DNA of 64,000 nucleotides. Source: Flavobacteriia bacterium (lineage in GTDB: Bacteria > Bacteroidota > Bacteroidia > Flavobacteriales_D > Crocinitomicaceae). How positions within the stretch are numbered: the stretch's first letter is position 1; each line of letters begins with the position of its first letter. Position numbers and translations under genes: made by a program. The stretch spans positions 43,137 through 107,136 of the forward strand of contig JAPLEV010000019.1 in NCBI GenBank assembly GCA_026391005.1, in the 5' to 3' direction. The notes beneath the pieces were generated by a model. It did not search any database. It had not been told where the DNA came from and was given only the letters and a program-made list of their open reading frames with translations. Below, piece after piece: positions 19,236-27,380 of this stretch.

Positions 19236-20227
19236 TCCGGTTTAAAATGCTCTTATCGGGATTAGCAATTATTCTTTCAAGCGAAGTATATAGCCAACAA
19301 TTGCCACAATATAGCCAATTCTTATTAAATAAGGCCTTATACAATCCTGCTGCAATGACAATTAATAACCAAGCTGAAATTAGCTTAGTTGGCCGTTGGC
19401 AAATGCTGGGATTTGGCTTAGAACCAAAAACTGTAGCACTAATTGGACAAAGTAAAATTCAGAAAAAAGCCAAGATTATTTTTAATCCTGCAAGCAGAAT
19501 TAGCCAAGAGATTGTTCCAATTGATAAAAAAAGAAAAATAAAACTAAGTCATTTTGTTGGAGGACAAATACTAACGGATAATTATGGTGCCTTCCGATCA
19601 ACTGATTTTAGTGGAAACTATGCCCTAAAAATCCCGATCAATAATAGGTGGAAAGTATCGCTTGGCGCAAGTTTGGGATTGAGTAATCATTCCTTTATTC
19701 CTTCTAGAGCGGTCGTCCTAAATTCGATTGACCCCTTAATACCATATGTCAGTGGTGATGATGCATATGATGCGTTTTCCCAAGGCAAATTAAATCAGCT
19801 TTCTATGAATTCTGCTGCCGGCCTTGCCCTTAATAGTAATAATTTTTTCATCTCTCTTGGGGCGCGACAAATCGCAAGAGACCTCCTAGCATTGGGGAAT
19901 TCAAGTCCAAACTTCGATAGAAGAATGCATTGGAATTTAATGGCTGGATATGATTTTTCAATTGCTAATGGTTTCAATTTACAACCTGCTATATTAATTA
20001 AGAAAATGGAGCCTAGTAAGTTATCGTATGAGTTTAGTGCTTTGGCCACCATTAACTATATTTTTTGGGCAGGGGTAAATTATCATTTGGGGGTTTCAAC
20101 AGGTCTAATGGTAGGAATGGAGATAAGCGATGAATTAAAAATCGGATACTCCATGGTATTTACGACCAATAAAATAAATTATTTTAGTAATGGTGGACAC
20201 GAAATAATGATAAGTTATGCCTTTTAG
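19232..20227 (+). CDS. PorP/SprF family T9SS outer-membrane protein
   Basis: This 331-residue outer-membrane barrel protein has a signal peptide and then the family opening QLPQYSQFLLNKALYNPAAM, and ends on an aromatic strand (GGHEIMISYAF). PorP/SprF proteins bind the sorting domain of a particular type B substrate and help attach or release it at the surface. It overlaps the substrate gene upstream by 4 nt and the PD40-OmpA gene downstream by 11 nt, which supports a dedicated substrate-partner set. Confidence 0.9.
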   Translation: MIRFKMLLSGLAIILSSEVYSQQLPQYSQFLLNKALYNPAAMTINNQAEISLVGRWQMLGFGLEPKTVALIGQSKIQKKAKIIFNPASRISQEIVPIDKKRKIKLSHFVGGQILTDNYGAFRSTDFSGNYALKIPINNRWKVSLGASLGLSNHSFIPSRAVVLNSIDPLIPYVSGDDAYDAFSQGKLNQLSMNSAAGLALNSNNFFISLGARQIARDLLALGNSSPNFDRRMHWNLMAGYDFSIANGFNLQPAILIKKMEPSKLSYEFSALATINYIFWAGVNYHLGVSTGLMVGMEISDELKIGYSMVFTTNKINYFSNGGHEIMISYAF

Positions 20228-21827
20228 TATCCATATCTCGTGCTTCTTCATTTTGCTTGCCCTAAATGCGCCAGCGCAAATCTACGATTTCACCGATCCG
20301 CTAAGGTTGCCAGGAGGAATCAATAGTTCAGCGGAGGAAACAAACCCAGTTTTTGCACCTGATGGTAAAACCATTTATTTTGTTAGAACCCTCGATGTGA
20401 AAAATGTTGGTGGTATTTACGATCAAGATATCTGGATGAGTAGACTTGAATTAGGATTATGGGGTAATGCAAAACCAATAGTGAATTTGAATAACAAGCT
20501 AAATAACGCGCTAGTTGCAGCCATTCAGGATAGTATTGGATCAAAGCTTTATTTACTATCCACCTATACTTCGGAAAAAGACAATCGTAAAGGAATTGCA
20601 GTTTCAAACTTAAAAGATTCGGTTTGGGGGCAGCCAATAAAAGTTACTATTCCGGATTTAGACATTGACGGGAAATACGTTTCCTATTTCTTATCGCAAA
20701 ATGAAGATGTCCTCGTTTTTTCATTCGAAGGGTCAGATTCTGAAGGAGAAGAAGATTTATATATTGCTACAAAATCAAGCGAAGGATGGAATAGTCCCGA
20801 GCATATGGGAAGTTCAATTAATTCTTCCGGTTATGAAATCTCTCCTTTTCTTTGTCCAAGCAATGACACCCTATATTTCGCCAGTAATGGATTTAAAGGC
20901 GAGGGGGATGCGGATCTTTTTTACAGCGTTAAAAAAGGGAAATGGAATAATTGGTCAAAGCCCATTAATCTTGGAAAAAAAATAAATTCGCCAAAATTTG
21001 ATGCCTACTTAATAAAACGAGGAAACGAAATAATCTGGGCAAGTAACCGCGATGGAAAAGACTGTGATCTCTATTCTGCAAACAGTATTTTGCCCCCAAA
21101 ATTGGAAATCAAGCTCGCAAGTAAAGATGTTACCATATTTCAAGGTTATGATGGACAAATTGATTTAACAATTTTTAGTGGAGTTCCTCCCTATAAAATT
21201 AGCTGGTCTAATGGACAAATAACAGAGGACATAGACGGACTATTTAAAGGCAAATACACAGTAACCGTTATTGATGCTGTAGGTCAGAAAAGAATAAGCG
21301 TATCGGAAATCAATGAGCCACCAATTGAAGACAAAAAAATAATTCGTTTCCCTGGCGTTCAATACGAATTTAATCGCTGGGAGTTTATTAATGACTCAAT
21401 AGTAAATTCATCTGATTCATTGGCTTATGTTGCAAAATTATTAAATGATTATCCTGAGATCGTTATTGAATTAATTTCTCATACCGATTCTCGTGGAGAT
21501 GATGAATCTAACCAAATTCTTTCCGTTAATAGAGCAAGGGCATGCTTTAAATACCTAGTAGAGGAATTAAAAATTGACTCTCGCAGAATAATTCCGGTTG
21601 GAAAGGGAGAAAAAGAACCTGCTTTGTGGCGAAATCCATCAACAGGTCAAACTATTTTACTGACAGAAACATTTATTAATGATATTAAAGAGAATGCAGT
21701 ACTATATGAACAGCTAAATCAGCTCAATAGAAGAACAGAAGGAAGGATTATTCGAAAAGACTTTAATGCAGGAACCTTTCCGGAGGCACCGAAAGAATAC
21801 TTTCAATTTATTACAATACCAAAATAA
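20217..21827 (+). CDS. PD40 beta-propeller / OmpA peptidoglycan-binding protein
   Basis: This 536-residue exported protein has a signal sequence (ending near ALNAPAQ) and PD40/WD40-like propeller blades (NPVFAPDGKTIYFVRTLD, YEISPFLCPSNDTLYFAS) to about residue 290. A short SprB-like linker domain follows (GVPPYKISWSNGQ). The C-terminal OmpA domain (about 385-500) has ELISHTDSRGDDESNQ and LSVNRARACFKYL, carrying the Asp/Arg pair that holds diaminopimelate. It probably anchors an outer-membrane complex to peptidoglycan, as the OmpA-like proteins of T9SS operons do. It overlaps the SprF-like gene by 11 nt. Confidence 0.85.
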   Translation: MPFSIHISCFFILLALNAPAQIYDFTDPLRLPGGINSSAEETNPVFAPDGKTIYFVRTLDVKNVGGIYDQDIWMSRLELGLWGNAKPIVNLNNKLNNALVAAIQDSIGSKLYLLSTYTSEKDNRKGIAVSNLKDSVWGQPIKVTIPDLDIDGKYVSYFLSQNEDVLVFSFEGSDSEGEEDLYIATKSSEGWNSPEHMGSSINSSGYEISPFLCPSNDTLYFASNGFKGEGDADLFYSVKKGKWNNWSKPINLGKKINSPKFDAYLIKRGNEIIWASNRDGKDCDLYSANSILPPKLEIKLASKDVTIFQGYDGQIDLTIFSGVPPYKISWSNGQITEDIDGLFKGKYTVTVIDAVGQKRISVSEINEPPIEDKKIIRFPGVQYEFNRWEFINDSIVNSSDSLAYVAKLLNDYPEIVIELISHTDSRGDDESNQILSVNRARACFKYLVEELKIDSRRIIPVGKGEKEPALWRNPSTGQTILLTETFINDIKENAVLYEQLNQLNRRTEGRIIRKDFNAGTFPEAPKEYFQFITIPK

Positions 21828-22478
21828 ATGGAATTAATAACATTACTTTTTAGATTGGGCGTTCTGTTCGCTATCTACGGATTTATTTGGTTTTTTATTG
21901 ACGCTTTAATTCGTTTAATCACAGCTGGGAGCCAACGAAATAAAATAGAATATTATCTAATAAAAAGTACAAAATACTTGTTCTTAGTGAATGTTTTAGT
22001 CCTATTTTGCCTCAACAAAACAAAGACCGAAATCACTTTTATAAACATCGCACCTACCCTTTCCATTTTTTGTGTTTATTTAATTGGTCGCTTACAAAAT
22101 GATGAACGTAAATCAATGATACAACTAACTTTGTTTGGTAAACAAACGAATAACAGTGATGCGACAAGTAATTTTAACCGCAGGAATGAAATCATCCTTA
22201 TTCTTGGGGCCTTAATTGCTTTTGTTCTTTTGGCATTCAATGCTGATTATGCTAAAAACAACATTTCAGAATGGTTTTATCGCAGCATTATCGATATTGA
22301 GCAAACAGCCATTATTGGATACATCTTTAAATTTATCGGTGTGCTATTCTTGTTGAGTATGATTTTTAAAATGATTGGAGCCATTACTTACATACTTAAT
22401 GGAGGACCAATTATTGATGTGAAATCCCGCGTAAAAAGTAAGAAAGACGACGAATTTGACGATTACGAAGAAGTATAG
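21828..22478 (+). CDS. Unknown inner-membrane protein downstream of the T9SS operon
   Basis: This 216-residue protein has about five hydrophobic segments, near residues 5-30, 47-62, 70-88, 122-143 and 162-190, and an acidic C-terminal tail (KKDDEFDDYEEV). I do not recognise a family. The ATG directly follows the stop of the OmpA gene with no intervening base, so it is probably co-translated and may assist the preceding T9SS set, but nothing in the sequence proves that. Confidence 0.6.
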   Translation: MELITLLFRLGVLFAIYGFIWFFIDALIRLITAGSQRNKIEYYLIKSTKYLFLVNVLVLFCLNKTKTEITFINIAPTLSIFCVYLIGRLQNDERKSMIQLTLFGKQTNNSDATSNFNRRNEIILILGALIAFVLLAFNADYAKNNISEWFYRSIIDIEQTAIIGYIFKFIGVLFLLSMIFKMIGAITYILNGGPIIDVKSRVKSKKDDEFDDYEEV

Positions 22479-22526
22479 GGAACGAATATATAACTTACAA
22501 AAAATAAAACTATTAAACCTTGAATT

Positions 22527-22748
22527 ATGAGCGAAGATTGGAAAAATGATAAAGCGGAGGCTGCAATGCGAGAAGGAACAGAAGCCATACGAAAAGCTGC
22601 AGAATTAAGAGCAGATTTAGAAATCGAAAAAAGTTGGGATGCCTTAAAAAGCTCATTGTCCGAAAATCGACCTGAATTAAAAGATCAGATTAATTTGGTG
22701 ATTGATTTGTTGAAAATCAACTATGAATTACCTGAGAAACGAGACTAA
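22527..22748 (+). CDS. Small helical protein of unknown function
   Basis: This 73-residue protein is charged, with long predicted helices (EAAMREGTEAIRKAAELRADL) and no export signal. It lies 48 nt after the membrane-protein gene on the same strand. No family recognised. Codon usage and the clean ATG make it a plausible real gene. Confidence 0.55.
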   Translation: MSEDWKNDKAEAAMREGTEAIRKAAELRADLEIEKSWDALKSSLSENRPELKDQINLVIDLLKINYELPEKRD

Positions 22749-22811
22749 GGAATCTTCAGCAGTACGGACTGATGAATGCTGCCAGATTTAAAAATCAATA
22801 ATTCCCTCGGG

Positions 22812-23651
22812 TTATTTCAAATACGGATTTTCTTTGAGCAAGGAGCCCAGGTCGTTGATGCTAAGGAATATTTCTGGAGCTCCAGCAGCATAAGGACCGA
22901 TTTCATAATGTTGGTAAGTAAACGCAATTCCTTTTCGAGTGATTGAAAATACCTCTGGTAATTCAAACGGTTGATCGGCATTTTCGAAAAACCACCATCC
23001 TTCGTTACCATTTTGCGCCAAAAACTTTCGCTTTGCCAGTGGTTTCAATGCAGATTGGTAATTGTCGACCAATACATCTTTCAATTTGATTTGATTTCCT
23101 GTTTTTAGGTCAATATTTAGCACTGAAGAACCATGCTGTCCATGCGCTGCACCGAAAGCATAATACTCAAAAAAGATATACATCGACAGAAAGGTATTGG
23201 AGGAATCTGCCAAGCTGCAAGTATAAGAATCTTGCATGTATTCCATTTCCCCTGCCTCATTGGAGGAGTTTTTAATTTCGGCCATAAACTGCTTAAATGT
23301 TTTTTCCTTTCCTCCACCCGCTCCTGTAATTACTTTTTCAATCAAATCATTGATTTTCTGGGCTACCTCATCATCCTTCATAGAAACCTTCAAACCATTA
23401 ATTTGACGCGTATTACACCAATCCTCATCGATTTCCATGTCGTCCGAATCAGCAAAAGGCAAGTTACAATTTTCGGCCTTTAGAGTAAACTTTTTGAAGC
23501 TTAGACCAGTGGGCACGTTCTTTTCGGTTTCGATTTGGGTAGACGTATCCACTAACGCGGGCGCTTTAACTTGATTTTCTTTTTGGCTATCACTTGAATC
23601 ACAAGCACTTAAAAAGGAGATCACTCCAATAAAAAAAAGTAGGTTTCGCAT
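22812..23651 (-). CDS. Lipoprotein with DUF3298/RsiV-like domain
   Basis: This 279-residue lipoprotein starts at ATG 23651; residues upstream of it in a longer reading have no leader character. The signal ends in lipobox FLSAC. The C-terminal half matches DUF3298, seen in RsiV and in secreted hydrolase-inhibitor-like proteins: AFGAAHGQHGSSVLNID, then EVFSITRKGIAFTYQHYEIG and PYAAGAPEIFL. No enzyme active site is visible; a binding role at the envelope is likely. Its promoter and leader are duplicated upstream of the neighbouring fic gene (see repeat entries). Confidence 0.8.
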   Translation of the reverse strand: MRNLLFFIGVISFLSACDSSDSQKENQVKAPALVDTSTQIETEKNVPTGLSFKKFTLKAENCNLPFADSDDMEIDEDWCNTRQINGLKVSMKDDEVAQKINDLIEKVITGAGGGKEKTFKQFMAEIKNSSNEAGEMEYMQDSYTCSLADSSNTFLSMYIFFEYYAFGAAHGQHGSSVLNIDLKTGNQIKLKDVLVDNYQSALKPLAKRKFLAQNGNEGWWFFENADQPFELPEVFSITRKGIAFTYQHYEIGPYAAGAPEIFLSINDLGSLLKENPYLK

Positions 23652-23711
23652 ATAAAAATTGTTGTTCAAAGGTAATGGAAAAGCTGACATCTAAAGTTGA
23701 CCATTCATCAA
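23584..23711. repeat. Direct repeat copy 1: promoter and leader of the lipoprotein gene
   Basis: This copy covers the first 23 codons of the lipoprotein gene, its leader and its promoter, up to the fic stop codon. It aligns without large gaps, at about 85% identity by eye, to 24620-24748, about 1.04 kb away in the same orientation. The shared core includes CATATAAAAA and TTCAAAGGTAAT. Confidence 0.85.
23667..23674 (-). promoter_or_regulatory. TAnnTTTG promoter box of the lipoprotein gene
   Basis: TACCTTTG on the minus strand, 15 nt before the ATG at 23651, is conserved unchanged in the second repeat copy. Confidence 0.6.
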
Positions 23712-24586
23712 TTATTTTCTTCGTAATAATAAGAATAGTCAATGCCTTTCATAAACATTTCTCGACTGTTTATTTCTATCGTTAAAGCACTTTTTAATAG
23801 CTTTTTTAGTACCGAACTATCAAGCGAACTTTTCACCATCGCGTCCATGTATTCGTTCTTGCCAATTTTACTCCAGTCTATACAATTTTTCAGGTTTGTT
23901 TTTAATATCAAATCCAACCATATTCGAGTGCTTCTGCCGTTTCCTTCCATAAATGGGTGCGCAATGTTCATTTCTACATATTTTGCTACAATTTCATCAA
24001 AAGTAGTTTCGGGCATTGCTTCTATTTGTTTTAAAGTATCGCCCAAAAAGCGTGATACGGCAAACTGAAAACCTCCTTTTGAAATGTTTTTTTGCCTGAT
24101 TTGGCCTGCAAATTCATATAAGCCTCCAAACAAATAGGCGTGTATTTGTTGTAAGCCATTTGCTGTGCCTACTTCAATGCTATTAATAAAAGAACTTTCA
24201 AACAAGGCGTATGCCTTTGTTTTACTTTTGCCATCTATGCTTTCATCGCTGTAGGTAAACCATTCTATAAAGCGGTTGGCTTTTGTTCCCGGAAAGTTTT
24301 TGCCCAAAGTAATAATACCATTGTAATCAAGCATGTCTGCTAAACGTAGTTTACCGTCTGGTGCAAGAAATTTGAACTGGGTAGTGGCACTAACCACTTG
24401 ACTTCCCTCTTTTTTGAGCTTGGCTTTCAGGTATTTCCAATAGTTACGGGTTTTAGTATAGTCGTTTTGGTTGGTAAGCACAGCTACAATATCCAATACT
24501 GAAAACCACCATTTGGCATTTACTTCATCCCAAAGCGCACGTACCTCACGGTCATCAAAAAAACGAATGGATATTTTTGCACTCAT
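23708..24586 (-). CDS. fic: Fic-domain adenylyltransferase with Bro-N-like N-terminal domain
   Basis: This 292-residue protein combines two modules. Residues 1-112 resemble the phage-antirepressor Bro-N domain ([37 protein letters not shown]). Residues 140-270 form a Fic domain with an intact active-site motif [12 protein letters not shown] (210-221; H210 is the catalytic base), which transfers AMP or a related nucleotide to target hydroxyls. The extreme C-terminus reads [10 protein letters not shown], close to the class III inhibitory motif S/T-x-x-x-E-G/N, but with Glu after the key E289. Its ATG overlaps the TGA of a truncated lipoprotein leader ORF, and the gene sits between two diverged direct repeats, suggesting insertion or recombination. 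Confidence 0.85.
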   Translation of the reverse strand: MSAKISIRFFDDREVRALWDEVNAKWWFSVLDIVAVLTNQNDYTKTRNYWKYLKAKLKKEGSQVVSATTQFKFLAPDGKLRLADMLDYNGIITLGKNFPGTKANRFIEWFTYSDESIDGKSKTKAYALFESSFINSIEVGTANGLQQIHAYLFGGLYEFAGQIRQKNISKGGFQFAVSRFLGDTLKQIEAMPETTFDEIVAKYVEMNIAHPFMEGNGRSTRIWLDLILKTNLKNCIDWSKIGKNEYMDAMVKSSLDSSVLKKLLKSALTIEINSREMFMKGIDYSYYYEENN

Positions 24587-24687
24587 CGACTGAACCTTTG
24601 ATTAAATTGCTCTTCTTGTTGGCTATCACCTAAATTACAAGTAATTAAGAAGGAGACCACTCCTATAAAAAACAGCAGGTTTCGCAT
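24583..24687 (-). pseudogene. Truncated paralogue of the lipoprotein leader, coupled to fic
   Basis: An ATG at 24687 opens a 34-codon frame beginning MRNLLFFIGVVSFL, nearly identical to the leader of the lipoprotein at 22812-23651 (MRNLLFFIGVISFL), then ITCNLGDSQQEEQ and a stop. The stop TGA overlaps the fic ATG as ATGA. The first 25 or so codons are recognisably lipoprotein; the remaining body is absent. I read it as the remnant of a duplicated lipoprotein gene that now serves as a translated leader for fic. A functional small lipoprotein cannot be excluded, because the lipobox-like Cys is kept (LITC). Confidence 0.7.
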
Positions 24688-24748
24688 ATAAAAAATTGTT
24701 ATTCAAAGGTAATAGAAAAGTTAACATCTTGAGTTGCCCATTCATCAA
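24620..24748. repeat. Direct repeat copy 2: promoter and leader fragment upstream of fic
   Basis: Second copy of the repeat described at 23584-23711, in the same orientation. It supplies the start, leader and TAnnTTTG box of the truncated leader ORF preceding fic. Confidence 0.85.
24704..24711 (-). promoter_or_regulatory. TAnnTTTG promoter box driving the leader remnant and fic
   Basis: TACCTTTG on the minus strand, 16 nt before the ATG at 24687, matches the box of the first repeat copy exactly. Confidence 0.55.
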
Positions 24749-24903
24749 GTGTCCATCCCCCTCAAAAATCGTTCAAGTGGGCCCAAATCATTGACTTCAA
24801 TAGTGAGTTCATACACATCTTTTTTAGCATTGAATTTGAAGTGTGGGGCAGTCATTGGGAAATCGTTTTTGAGGAGTAAAAATTGTTTTAGAGGCAATTT
24901 CAT
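24745..24903 (-). pseudogene. Possible C-terminal remnant of a WYL-domain transcriptional regulator
   Basis: A 52-codon frame from ATG 24903 (open in frame up to 24957) reads KLPLKQFLLLKNDFP, then VYELTIEVNDLGPLERFLRG, and ends DT. This pattern (a strand, LLK-x-x-FP, a strand, V-x-D-x-x-x-x-x-RF-L-x-G) resembles the WCX domain at the C-terminus of WYL regulators. The helix-turn-helix and WYL parts are absent; the T9SS gene at 24960 starts where they should be. It could instead be an intact small protein. The assignment rests on motif memory only. Confidence 0.4.
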
Positions 24904-24959
24904 ATTGACCCGAATTGTTAAATTAAATGTTAATCTTTGTGAATGACAAATTAGTACTT

Positions 24960-25946
24960 ATGAAAAAACTTTTAATCCCGGCTTTGTTGGTCACCAACTC
25001 ATTTTTTAGTCAGTTAACCTATGTGGATAATTTTGATGGGGTTTATCCTTATTCTGGAGCATCAACATTTAATTTCGACATTAATAGTGATGGTCAAAAT
25101 GATATTCGGTTATGGCGCTTCTCTTCAACTTCCAATGTAACATGCAATGGTACAACCTCACTTGCTAAATACGGCAATTTCAGAGGACTCACCAACACCT
25201 ACGGTCTAAATTTATTGAATGGTAATGGTTCAAGTATAATCGGGGTTGATTGCACAAATGACACGTTAAATATCAATGATAGTTGGAACGAATATTCTTT
25301 ATTGTTTAGAGTGACGCAATTTCCAAATGGAATTTGTGAAAATATTGGTTATGGAAATCATAAACAAGGGTTTAGATTAATTTTAACCAATCCCGCCAAT
25401 GGGTCGTCAGGATACAAATACGGATACATAGACTATACCTTAACTAATGTAGGTGACATTATTATTCACGGCTGGTATTATGAGAACACCTTTAACGTTC
25501 CAATCGTCGCCAATTCCCAATTACAATATCCCTATGATGGAAACTGTATTCACTACGATACGGTCACGGTTCAAGACACGATAGTTACCCAGGTGTTCGA
25601 TACCATTACCACTCAGATATTTGATACAGTATTGGTTTCAGTAACAGATACCTTAATTATTAATACGACCTTGAATCTACCAGCACCGAACAACAGTAAT
25701 GTAATTAAAGTTTACCCAAATCCAGCAAGTGACCACGTTACCATCAACACTGGGAATTATTTGTTGATGTCGGGGTATACCCTTAAAATTGAAAATTCAG
25801 CGGGTCAACAGGTGTTTACTTCCTTGGTAAATCAAGCGCAATTTTACTTAGATATCAGTAATTGGACAGGAAATGGAATGTATTACATTCATTTGATTGA
25901 TCCGCAGAACAACACTGTTACGATTCGGAAGATTGTGGTTCAGTAA
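24960..25946 (+). CDS. Secreted protein with T9SS type A sorting domain
   Basis: I start at ATG 24960, which gives the signal peptide MKKLLIPALLVTNSFFSQ. The 328-residue product has a beta-sandwich body with cysteines (NVTCNGTTSLAKYGNFRG, GVDCTNDTLNINDSW). A threonine/aspartate linker with repeated DT units follows (IVTQVFDTITTQIFDTVL). The C-terminal 75 residues are a type A sorting domain: IKVYPNPASDHVTIN through TVTIRKIVVQ. Predicted to be exported and released or anchored via the T9SS. Function of the body unknown. It is divergent from the WYL remnant. Confidence 0.8.
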   Translation: MKKLLIPALLVTNSFFSQLTYVDNFDGVYPYSGASTFNFDINSDGQNDIRLWRFSSTSNVTCNGTTSLAKYGNFRGLTNTYGLNLLNGNGSSIIGVDCTNDTLNINDSWNEYSLLFRVTQFPNGICENIGYGNHKQGFRLILTNPANGSSGYKYGYIDYTLTNVGDIIIHGWYYENTFNVPIVANSQLQYPYDGNCIHYDTVTVQDTIVTQVFDTITTQIFDTVLVSVTDTLIINTTLNLPAPNNSNVIKVYPNPASDHVTINTGNYLLMSGYTLKIENSAGQQVFTSLVNQAQFYLDISNWTGNGMYYIHLIDPQNNTVTIRKIVVQ

Positions 25947-26115
25947 TACCAAGGATTGAAAATTCAACTAAAAGATGACTCACAATACAATTGAATAAAT
26001 TCAAGGTTGAACTATCGATTTAACTGGATGCAAACCGGAACATATTTTGATACAGCTAACTTGAAACAATAACATTCTGAGAAATACGACGGCTTTGAAT
26101 CTCTCGTAATTTCTA

Positions 26116-26727
26116 TTAAAACATTGAGCGTAAACTGTCAACAATCATCTGAATACCAATCGATAAAACGATAAGTCCCATTATTTTTGAGAGCGTTCTT
26201 AAGCCGCCTTGTCCAATGTACTTTAAAATAAATGGTGCCGAAAGCAAGGTGACATAAATACCTATACAAACCGCTAAAATTGCTGCGATGACAGCTGCTT
26301 TATCTGCAAAAATATCGGTTTTCAAGGATAAATTAATCAAAAGTGAAATAGAACCCGGTCCCGCCAGTAAGGGCATAGCCAATGGACTAAAAGAGATGTC
26401 TTCCTTCAATCGGGATTCTTCCTCTACTGCTCCCTCCACGTCTTTCTTGTGCTGTGCATTAAGTAATAAAAAACCAGACCTAGAAATGATGATGCCCCCT
26501 GCAATTTTTAATGCATGAATAGAAACTCCAAAGAAATTTAAAACATATTCCCCGAATAAGTATGAAATTAAACAAATCAATAAAACATAGAAAGAAGTTC
26601 TACGAACTGTCCGCATGAGCTGCGCTTTTGGATAACTTGATGTTAACGAAATAAAAACGGGCATTGCACTGAGTGGATTTATAAGTGAAAACAGTGAAAT
26701 ACAAGTCGAAATAAAAAGAGAAAACAT
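26116..26727 (-). CDS. MarC family integral membrane protein
   Basis: From ATG 26727 (the TTG at 26745 belongs to a promoter-like string) the product is 203 residues with six hydrophobic segments. It carries the family blocks LFSLINPLSAMPVFISL near the N-terminus and PLAMPLLAGPGSISLLINL in the middle. MarC proteins lie in the inner membrane; despite the name, antibiotic resistance is not established and transport substrates are uncertain. It stands alone between a T9SS substrate gene (convergent) and a truncated DoxX gene. Confidence 0.85.
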   Translation of the reverse strand: MFSLFISTCISLFSLINPLSAMPVFISLTSSYPKAQLMRTVRRTSFYVLLICLISYLFGEYVLNFFGVSIHALKIAGGIIISRSGFLLLNAQHKKDVEGAVEEESRLKEDISFSPLAMPLLAGPGSISLLINLSLKTDIFADKAAVIAAILAVCIGIYVTLLSAPFILKYIGQGGLRTLSKIMGLIVLSIGIQMIVDSLRSMF

Positions 26728-26830
26728 GGTTGATATTTTTTGCAAAGTTCATCATTCGTTTTTAATTACCGAAAATATGAAGTGTTAAGAAAATGTCATC
26801 CTTTTTATAGGCAATCCTTTACATAAAAAA

Positions 26831-26860
26831 AGCCAGTATCCGACATAGCAGATACTGGCT
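26831..26860 (-). terminator. Rho-independent terminator downstream of the DoxX remnant
   Basis: AGCCAGTATC and GATACTGGCT form a perfect 10-bp stem with a 10-nt loop. On the minus strand it is followed by seven T residues, so it would stop leftward transcription coming from 26902 and beyond. Confidence 0.75.
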
Positions 26861-26901
26861 TTCAATTTAGAAAATAGATGACTAAGAATCCTTGCCTTTC
26901 C

Positions 26902-27075
26902 CTATTTATTTCTTAAGCGATTTGTTAATTCAGGGAATCTGTAAATAGCAACCGCCCACAAAAATGCTTGAATAATACATGGCGCCATAATAGATTGACC
27001 ATGTTCCAAATGGGTTGCAATTGCTCCCCCCATGTATGCACACAAAAGCAGTGTACCAATGACTCCTGTGCGAGG
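26902..27075 (-). pseudogene. 5'-truncated DoxX-family membrane protein
   Basis: The last 57 codons match the C-terminal part of DoxX-like proteins: PRTGVIGTLLLCAYMGGAIA, then THLEHG, then a final membrane helix (QAFLWAVAIYRFPE). The N-terminal half of a normal DoxX protein (about 130 residues) is missing. Upstream of PRTG the frame stays open to 27252, but that part is low-complexity Arg/Lys/Phe sequence derived from repeat DNA next to the tRNA gene. I therefore call it a remnant, cut at about 27075. A terminator lies 42 nt past its stop. Confidence 0.65.
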
Positions 27076-27228
27076 AAAAAAGAAAAAGCCAGACCGTTTC
27101 GTGCTCTTCTTCGCTCTCGTTCTGATTCTCACTCTGAAAGAAAAGCGCAAACACAAGAGCGAGAAAGAGTTTGAGAGCGAGGAAAAAAGAAAAAGCGCCG
27201 TCACTTTCGTAACTGCGCTTTTCTTTTT

Positions 27229-27244
27229 AGTAGCGGGGACCGGA
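27229..27244 (-). repeat. Partial copy of the tRNA-fMet 3' end
   Basis: The 16 bases agtagcggggaccgga repeat exactly 27421-27436, the 3' end of the intact tRNA and its flank. As at the intact gene, a terminator-like hairpin (27191-27222) lies directly beyond it, so the whole tail of a tRNA unit appears duplicated. Confidence 0.7.
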
Positions 27245-27380
27245 ATATCCATACGTGCTTCGCAGCCTGAATGGACCTCAAAGGGGGCTTTACTATGAAA
27301 AGCCAGACCGCTTCGCGCTCTTTATTTTTGCATTCCAAATCCGCTTTTGAAAGCAAGCTTCCAACACTTCTTGAAATGCA

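Noticed and set aside
22749..22811. Possible terminator between the 73-residue gene and the lipoprotein gene
   Set aside because: The best stem is only five base pairs (CAGCA/TGCTG) with a long loop and no T run.
24583..24687. Leader ORF before fic as an antitoxin
   Set aside because: Its sequence is a lipoprotein signal peptide with a short tail, not a Fic-inhibiting helix; no S/T-x-x-x-E-G/N motif in it.
25947..26115. Gene or RNA in the gap between the T9SS substrate and marC
   Set aside because: 169 bases without an open frame of note, a strong hairpin or a promoter box.
27076..27252. N-terminal extension of the DoxX frame and overlapping opposite-strand frames
   Set aside because: These codons arise from the purine-rich repeats and tRNA-flank copies; low complexity and no family resemblance.
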